Shown here: in pieces, positions 21,677 through 25,047 of the stretch
Layout: each line of letters begins with the position of its first letter
Position numbering within the stretch: position 1 is the stretch's first letter
Source of the DNA: Folioceros fuciformis
Lineage: Eukaryota; Anthocerotophyta; Anthocerotopsida; Anthocerotales
Direction of reading: 5' to 3'
NCBI GenBank assembly: GCA_049999805.1
Contig: JBNGIO010006231.1
Location: 320,973 to 346,019, forward strand
DNA length: 25,047 nt
Position numbers and translations under genes: made by a program
The notes under the pieces: generated by a model
Seen by the model: the letters and a program-made list of their open reading frames with translations, nothing else
Databases searched by the model: none
Told to the model about the DNA's origin: nothing

Positions 21677-21893
21677 CTTCCTCAGTCTTCTCTCGCCTCC
21701 GCGCCTCCCCTTGGTTGCCCGTGCTGTCGCTGTCTTGCTCAGAAGCCGCTATGCCTGTCCGCCCTTCGCTTAGGTTGCGCGTCTCCCGCTCACGTCCCGA
21801 CCACCACTTCTGCTCCTTGACTCCTCAGCTGCGCTCCCTTTTCAAAATCACGCGTGGACTCTCCTGACCCTTACTTAGGGTTTTTTCTCTACA

Positions 21894-21898
21894 CCTCC
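21894..21898. repeat. Target-site duplication CCTCC, right copy
   Basis: Partner of 18196-18200. The base before it is the terminal A of the inserted element, and the bases after it (tccacaag) resume the LTR sequence. Confidence 0.82.
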
Positions 21899-22036
21899 TC
21901 CACAAGATTCTTCACAACACACCTCTCATGTGCTTACAGTACAAGCAACATATGCTCTTAAGATGTAGCCCAAACACCTAGTGTTCTCACATCTTTGAGG
22001 GGATACTCAATTGTCCTTAGCGCTTGGCTAGGTCCT

Positions 22037-22044
22037 CTTTTATA
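22037..22044 (-). promoter_or_regulatory. Candidate TATA box of the gypsy LTR
   Basis: TATAAAAG on the minus strand. It points toward the gypsy body, upstream of the AATAAA-containing part of the LTR, as expected for the U3 promoter. The LTR is now split, so transcription from it would enter the inserted element. Confidence 0.5.
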
Positions 22045-22091
22045 CTCAAGCTCTAGTCACAGCTTAGCAACTACTTACTTATGCTCTAAGC

Positions 22092-22173
22092 TATTATTTA
22101 CTACCACACACTTCCTAGGGCTGTATGCTTGTTATTATTTACTACCAGACACTTCCTAGGGCTGTACGCTTGT
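22092..22173. repeat. 41-bp tandem duplication
   Basis: tattatttactaccacacac...ctgtatgcttgt (22092-22132) is repeated at 22133-22173 as tattatttactaccagacac...ctgtacgcttgt, with two mismatches visible. It lies at the outer edge of the gypsy LTR. Confidence 0.88.
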
Positions 22174-22214
22174 TATGCTCTTAGTAAGCTGCTCTACTAA
22201 ATATACATCTACAT

Positions 22215-22425
22215 GGAGCTTTCTTGCAGGGCACTCAAACCAGCTTTGTTACTATGTACCCACATATATGAAAGTGACACTCAAACTAGCTGTGGTACCT
22301 ACATATATGAATGTACCTACATATATGAAACGTCGAGCTTTCTTGCATGACACTCAAACCAGCTTCTTTACTCTGTACATATATGAAAGGTGGAGCTTTC
22401 TTACATGTACCTACATATATGAAAG
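22215..22425. repeat. Interspersed short repeats around tacctacatatatgaaa
   Basis: Five copies of (tac)c(t)acatatatgaa(a) occur at 22261, 22296, 22314, 22376 and 22408. Three copies of ggagctttcttgcatg-type sequence occur at 22215, 22334 and 22392. Two of these are followed by cactcaaaccagctt, which appears again near 22279 in diverged form. The array lies between the LTR and the 3' side of the CYPRO4 gene. It encodes nothing I recognise. Confidence 0.75.
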
Positions 22426-22877
22426 ACGAAGACTTCATTATTCTGAAAGACGGGATGAGAGGAAATGGAGGGCAGTTAACAAGTAAGGGACTAGCCGGAC
22501 TGGCACACATAACGCCTTACCTACCCAACCATAGACCGGTATTGCCGGGCTGCAACCTATTATTACATTTCCTTCTTGCGGACCGTGCTTTTTCTTGTTG
22601 TGGCAGACAGTCGCTTTTGCTACACGCGATCTTCATATACACAAGACTTGACAGGTGCTATAGCAACCTGCCTCATCATCGACTTTCAATAGCACAGCGA
22701 GTTGGCCATACATCGCACTCTTGATTCACCCATCACAGCCAGGCAGTCTGAAAACGGGTACTTTGCACTCGGCCATGCACATAGAGAAAGGAGAAACCAT
22801 AGGAGATACATTTGTGCTGCAACTGAACCACCGACAACCTGTAAAATAGACCTCCAGACTAGAGATACATCCTACAA
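22426..22877. other. 3' flank of the CYPRO4 gene
   Basis: About 450 bases without a recognisable gene, downstream of a minus-strand gene; the part next to 22878 should be its 3' UTR. Short frames here look like chance. Confidence 0.45.
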
Positions 22878-24725
22878 CTACCAATCGAAGGAGTGAACAA
22901 TCTTGGGCGTGGCCACCACTAACGGAGCCCCAGGGGAGCTCGTCGATGCGTAGCTCTCATGCATGAACTTGCTGTCCACAACTGATTCATTCTTGGGAAG
23001 CACTTTGTAACAGAAGCACTCCTTAAGCCGCTCTGCAGACGTTGCCTTGTGGTAACACTCATGATCTGACTTCACAGTCTTGAACTCCCACACGAGAGTG
23101 TGGTTGCCCACACTGGCTACCAGGTTGTGTTCCTGCTTCCCGCTATCCGTCACGAAAGAAAACTGACCCCCATGGAACTTGATGTTCCCTCCTGCCAGAT
23201 ACGTATCCAAGGCAGAGACCTTGAGCAGCCTGGGGGCCGCGACTCGGCTCCCCATCCGGCCAGTGAACCCAGTCTTCTGCTTCCCATCCTTGTCTATGAA
23301 AACAGTGCTGATCAGCAGCAGGTAGTTGTCAGTGGTGGCCAGAATCCACTTCCCGTCATATGTGACATCTATATGGGTGATGGGCAGACCCAGGCCCGGG
23401 AACGCCGTCTTGGCCTGCCGCATGGACGTGGTCCCGTACAGCCGCACCTTCCCGTCTCGGGATCCCACCGCCACGGCTCCGTCCCCGGTCGAAGCGAAGC
23501 ACTGGAAGTTAGTCCCTCTCGAGAACTGGTGCCCTTCAGACCAGTTCAACACCGGACTCGCCAAATCCTGAACCATTCCGTGCCGATCCCTCATATCCCA
23601 TCTGCACAGGCGGTTGTCATCAAGCCCCAAAAAGGTTGACGTAGATGGATCCAACTGCGCCCCTTTGCTGTCATTGGTCATGTCCCGCATCTGAATAGGC
23701 GTCCCATCCTTCTCAAACTTCCACTCCGACACCGTCTTGCCAGTCTCTATATCCAACTGACTCACCCCACTCGCATGCGGCTTCCCCTCCTTAGCCGGGC
23801 TCCAGAGCATGAGGTTGCTCTCCCCCCTGATGAGCATACCCTTCTTAGGTGTCGAGTAGGGATCGCTATGCTGCTGATACCTAATGGTGCTCGTGTTCTT
23901 CACCCCGGTTGCCATGTTCCTGAACACATCCACCCCAGAGTTCCCGACGAGAAAGCTGTGCTCTTTCGCCCCAATAGTCAAGCTCTGCACCCCTCCCCCC
24001 TTGGTCGGTTCCGTGTACGTCTCCCGGAAGTTCCGAATCCTGGCGGGCGGCTCGAACGTGTCCTCCGCATCCTCCCAGATGCTCTCGTCCGCTGCCTCCG
24101 GCTTCGCCCACCCGATAAAGTCCTTACCATACACCTTGATCTTGTTCGCGTCCGTGGCCTGCAACCCGTGCGTGTTCTCGAACAAGCAGTTCTGGTACTC
24201 CGTCACAAAATCCCTGTAATCCTCCGGGCTAGGAAACTTCATCGCCCACACTCCCTTGTACGCCACGTCCACCCGAAGCTCCTCCCCATGGAACTGCAGC
24301 GGCAGCCGGTCTGACACCGGCACCCGCACCCTCCTCCCCACCACCAGAGCCCAATTCTTGACGCCCCTCCGCTTCGCCGCTTTCCTCCCCTCCTCCTCGT
24401 CGTCCTCATCCTCATCCTCGTCGTCGTCCCCGGCCCTGTCAAAGGTCCATGTCGCAGCCTTCTCCACCACGACCCATCGCCCATTAGGCCCCCCCGACGT
24501 CACATGCTGGTACAGCTTCACCTTGGGCCCGGCCTCCGGCTTGCTGAGGCTCAGCCCCTGGAGCCTCTGATTGAGCAGCTCCGTCCTGGCCGCCGGCTCC
24601 TCCCGCACGATCGTGGCCTTCGGGGAGTGGAACCCTTCCGAGTCCTCATCTTCCTCCTCCTCCTCCAGTTCCTCCTCTTCGTCCGAGGAATCGAGCTTGC
24701 TGTCCCTGCTCTGCGACGTCCCCAT
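22878..24725 (-). CDS. VID27/CYPRO4-like protein, intronless
   Basis: 615-aa protein of the VID27 family, known in plants as CYPRO4. The fungal member is linked to vacuole import and degradation; the plant role is not established. The start at 24725 gives MGTSQSRD, a good N-myristoylation signal (Gly2, Ser6) shared with plant relatives. The open frame extends 80 codons further upstream, but that part is basic, unlike the family, and is judged 5' UTR. Two acidic runs follow (about 14-30 and 98-112). A central PH-like/VID27 region contains [22 protein letters not shown]-terminal WD40-like domain contains [50 protein letters not shown] and [16 protein letters not shown]. It ends PKIVHSFDW. The length is close to other plant CYPRO4 proteins, with no break. 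Confidence 0.93.
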   Translation of the reverse strand: MGTSQSRDSKLDSSDEEEELEEEEEDEDSEGFHSPKATIVREEPAARTELLNQRLQGLSLSKPEAGPKVKLYQHVTSGGPNGRWVVVEKAATWTFDRAGDDDEDEDEDDEEEGRKAAKRRGVKNWALVVGRRVRVPVSDRLPLQFHGEELRVDVAYKGVWAMKFPSPEDYRDFVTEYQNCLFENTHGLQATDANKIKVYGKDFIGWAKPEAADESIWEDAEDTFEPPARIRNFRETYTEPTKGGGVQSLTIGAKEHSFLVGNSGVDVFRNMATGVKNTSTIRYQQHSDPYSTPKKGMLIRGESNLMLWSPAKEGKPHASGVSQLDIETGKTVSEWKFEKDGTPIQMRDMTNDSKGAQLDPSTSTFLGLDDNRLCRWDMRDRHGMVQDLASPVLNWSEGHQFSRGTNFQCFASTGDGAVAVGSRDGKVRLYGTTSMRQAKTAFPGLGLPITHIDVTYDGKWILATTDNYLLLISTVFIDKDGKQKTGFTGRMGSRVAAPRLLKVSALDTYLAGGNIKFHGGQFSFVTDSGKQEHNLVASVGNHTLVWEFKTVKSDHECYHKATSAERLKECFCYKVLPKNESVVDSKFMHESYASTSSPGAPLVVATPKIVHSFDW

Positions 24726-25047
24726 AGCTCCCCCTTCAGTCCCTCGGTCCTCACACGCCCACAAATTTGGCAAGCCCTGGCGGCGAGAGCGGGAGCGTGA
24801 AAAAGTGCTATAAGCAAGAAGCAGGTGGCGTATTGCCCCGCGGAGCCGTGAACACTCTCGCCACTTCGTTGCCCGCGCCGGACGAAACCGCGGCAATCCA
24901 AAATTCCGACCGTTCAAGTTTCCGCGCGTTACTCGAATTCGGAGGATTTCTCTTTTGCAAGCCAAGCAACGCGAGGGTGAAAAGCAAGGAAGTACTAGAA
25001 GTTTTTTTTACTGCGGAGAGGATTAAACTGAGCAAGGGAGGCATCAC
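24726..25047. promoter_or_regulatory. CYPRO4 5' UTR and promoter region
   Basis: Upstream side of the minus-strand CYPRO4 gene, running to the window end. The frame is open through most of it, but the encoded peptide is not family-like. No clear TATA box is seen. Any divergent gene on the plus strand would start beyond the window. Confidence 0.45.

Larger units (their letters stand above)
18201..21893 (-). mobile_element. 3.69-kb inserted element, TG...CA ends, gag-like only
   Basis: The element begins TGCGGAAGAAAA at 18201 and ends CTCTACA at 21893, flanked by 5-bp CCTCC duplications. These are the hallmarks of integrase-type (LTR retrotransposon) insertion. Coding remnants run on the minus strand from 21676 to 19749. 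The 1.5 kb from about 18201 to 19700 is non-coding with internal repeats. I found no LTR pair, no TGGTATCAGAGC primer site and no pol motif. The two ends read inward agree at 8 of 12 positions, and the four differences are all transitions, so a short inverted repeat is possible. AAACCCTAA, a telo-box-like motif, lies about 10 bases inside the minus-strand 5' end. Candidates are a non-autonomous gag-only LTR element that lost its LTRs, or a little-known element type. Confidence 0.62.
21894..22190 (-). repeat. Gypsy upstream LTR, promoter-side part beyond the insertion
   Basis: From 21899 the sequence tccacaagattcttcacaac continues the gypsy LTR exactly where 18200 broke off, with two mismatches to the uninterrupted copies, through ctctcatgtgct. 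The minus strand has TATAAAAG at 22037-22044, suited to a U3 promoter. The outer boundary is uncertain; about 22190 is a guess. Confidence 0.58.

Noticed and set aside
18201-21893. Ordinary pair of LTRs for the inserted element
   Set aside because: I looked for ttttttctctaca-type sequence near the left end and tgcggaagaaaatattg-type sequence near the right end and found neither by eye. A computed dot-plot would be needed to rule out very diverged LTRs.
23100-24800. Several plus-strand frames of 80-180 codons
   Set aside because: Shadows of the CYPRO4 gene on the minus strand; the Ser-rich runs are the complement of its Glu/Asp codon repeats.
24726-24965. 80-codon N-terminal extension of CYPRO4
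   Set aside because: Basic and unlike the family. Plant relatives start with the MGTS-type myristoylation signal at 24725.

Overview
The window is nuclear DNA of a green plant (streptophyte). Three of its seven supported genes belong to green-lineage plastid families: CGL160, LSF1 and the plastid lipocalin. Introns are canonical GT-AG, and all but one are roughly 80-175 bases long. The retrotransposon primer-binding site is the one typical of plants (TGGTATCAGAGC). The short introns suggest a compact non-seed plant genome such as a lycophyte, hornwort or moss, but the species cannot be named from sequence alone. Two assembly gaps are present (5499-5598, 100 N; 18061-18070, 10 N).

Gene-rich left half (1-13.4 kb). 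RIO2 (minus, 12 exons, 462 aa) and CGL160 (plus, single exon, 351 aa) are divergent with about 300 bp between their start codons. Next comes LSF1 (plus, 10 exons, 630 aa in the model given), a starch-granule protein with PDZ, dual-specificity-phosphatase and CBM48 domains. Its CX5R phosphatase signature has His in place of the Arg. A DUF599 membrane protein (minus, 2 exons) and an ATL-type RING-H2 ubiquitin ligase (minus, 1 exon) follow. The plastid lipocalin LCNP/CHL (plus, 4 exons, 297 aa) is divergent from the ligase across a 1.2 kb spacer holding a 28-bp minisatellite.

Repeat-rich middle (about 14-22.4 kb). No intact gene is seen here. From left to right there is a decayed LINE-like reverse-transcriptase C-terminus (minus), then a decayed Ty3/gypsy element (minus) with primer-binding site, gag, zinc knuckle and protease but no visible RT or integrase. 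The long terminal repeat of the gypsy element is split by a 3.69 kb inserted element at 18201-21893. The inserted element has TG...CA ends and a 5-bp target-site duplication (CCTCC), and the empty site is still preserved nearby. It carries a broken gag-like/coiled-coil coding region, no recognisable pol and no recognisable LTR pair, and is the least familiar item in the window. Most premature stops in all three mobile elements look like CAG to TAG or CGA to TGA, the signature expected from cytosine-methylation decay.

Right end (22.9-25 kb). An intronless VID27/CYPRO4 gene (minus, 615 aa) with a putative N-myristoylation site.

The genes do not form a pathway. CGL160, LSF1 and LCNP all act in chloroplasts (ATP synthase assembly, starch breakdown, photoprotection), RIO2 acts in 40S ribosome maturation, and the rest are membrane, ubiquitin or unknown-function proteins. 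All exon models are read by eye from open frames, splice signals and remembered family homology; no search was run.
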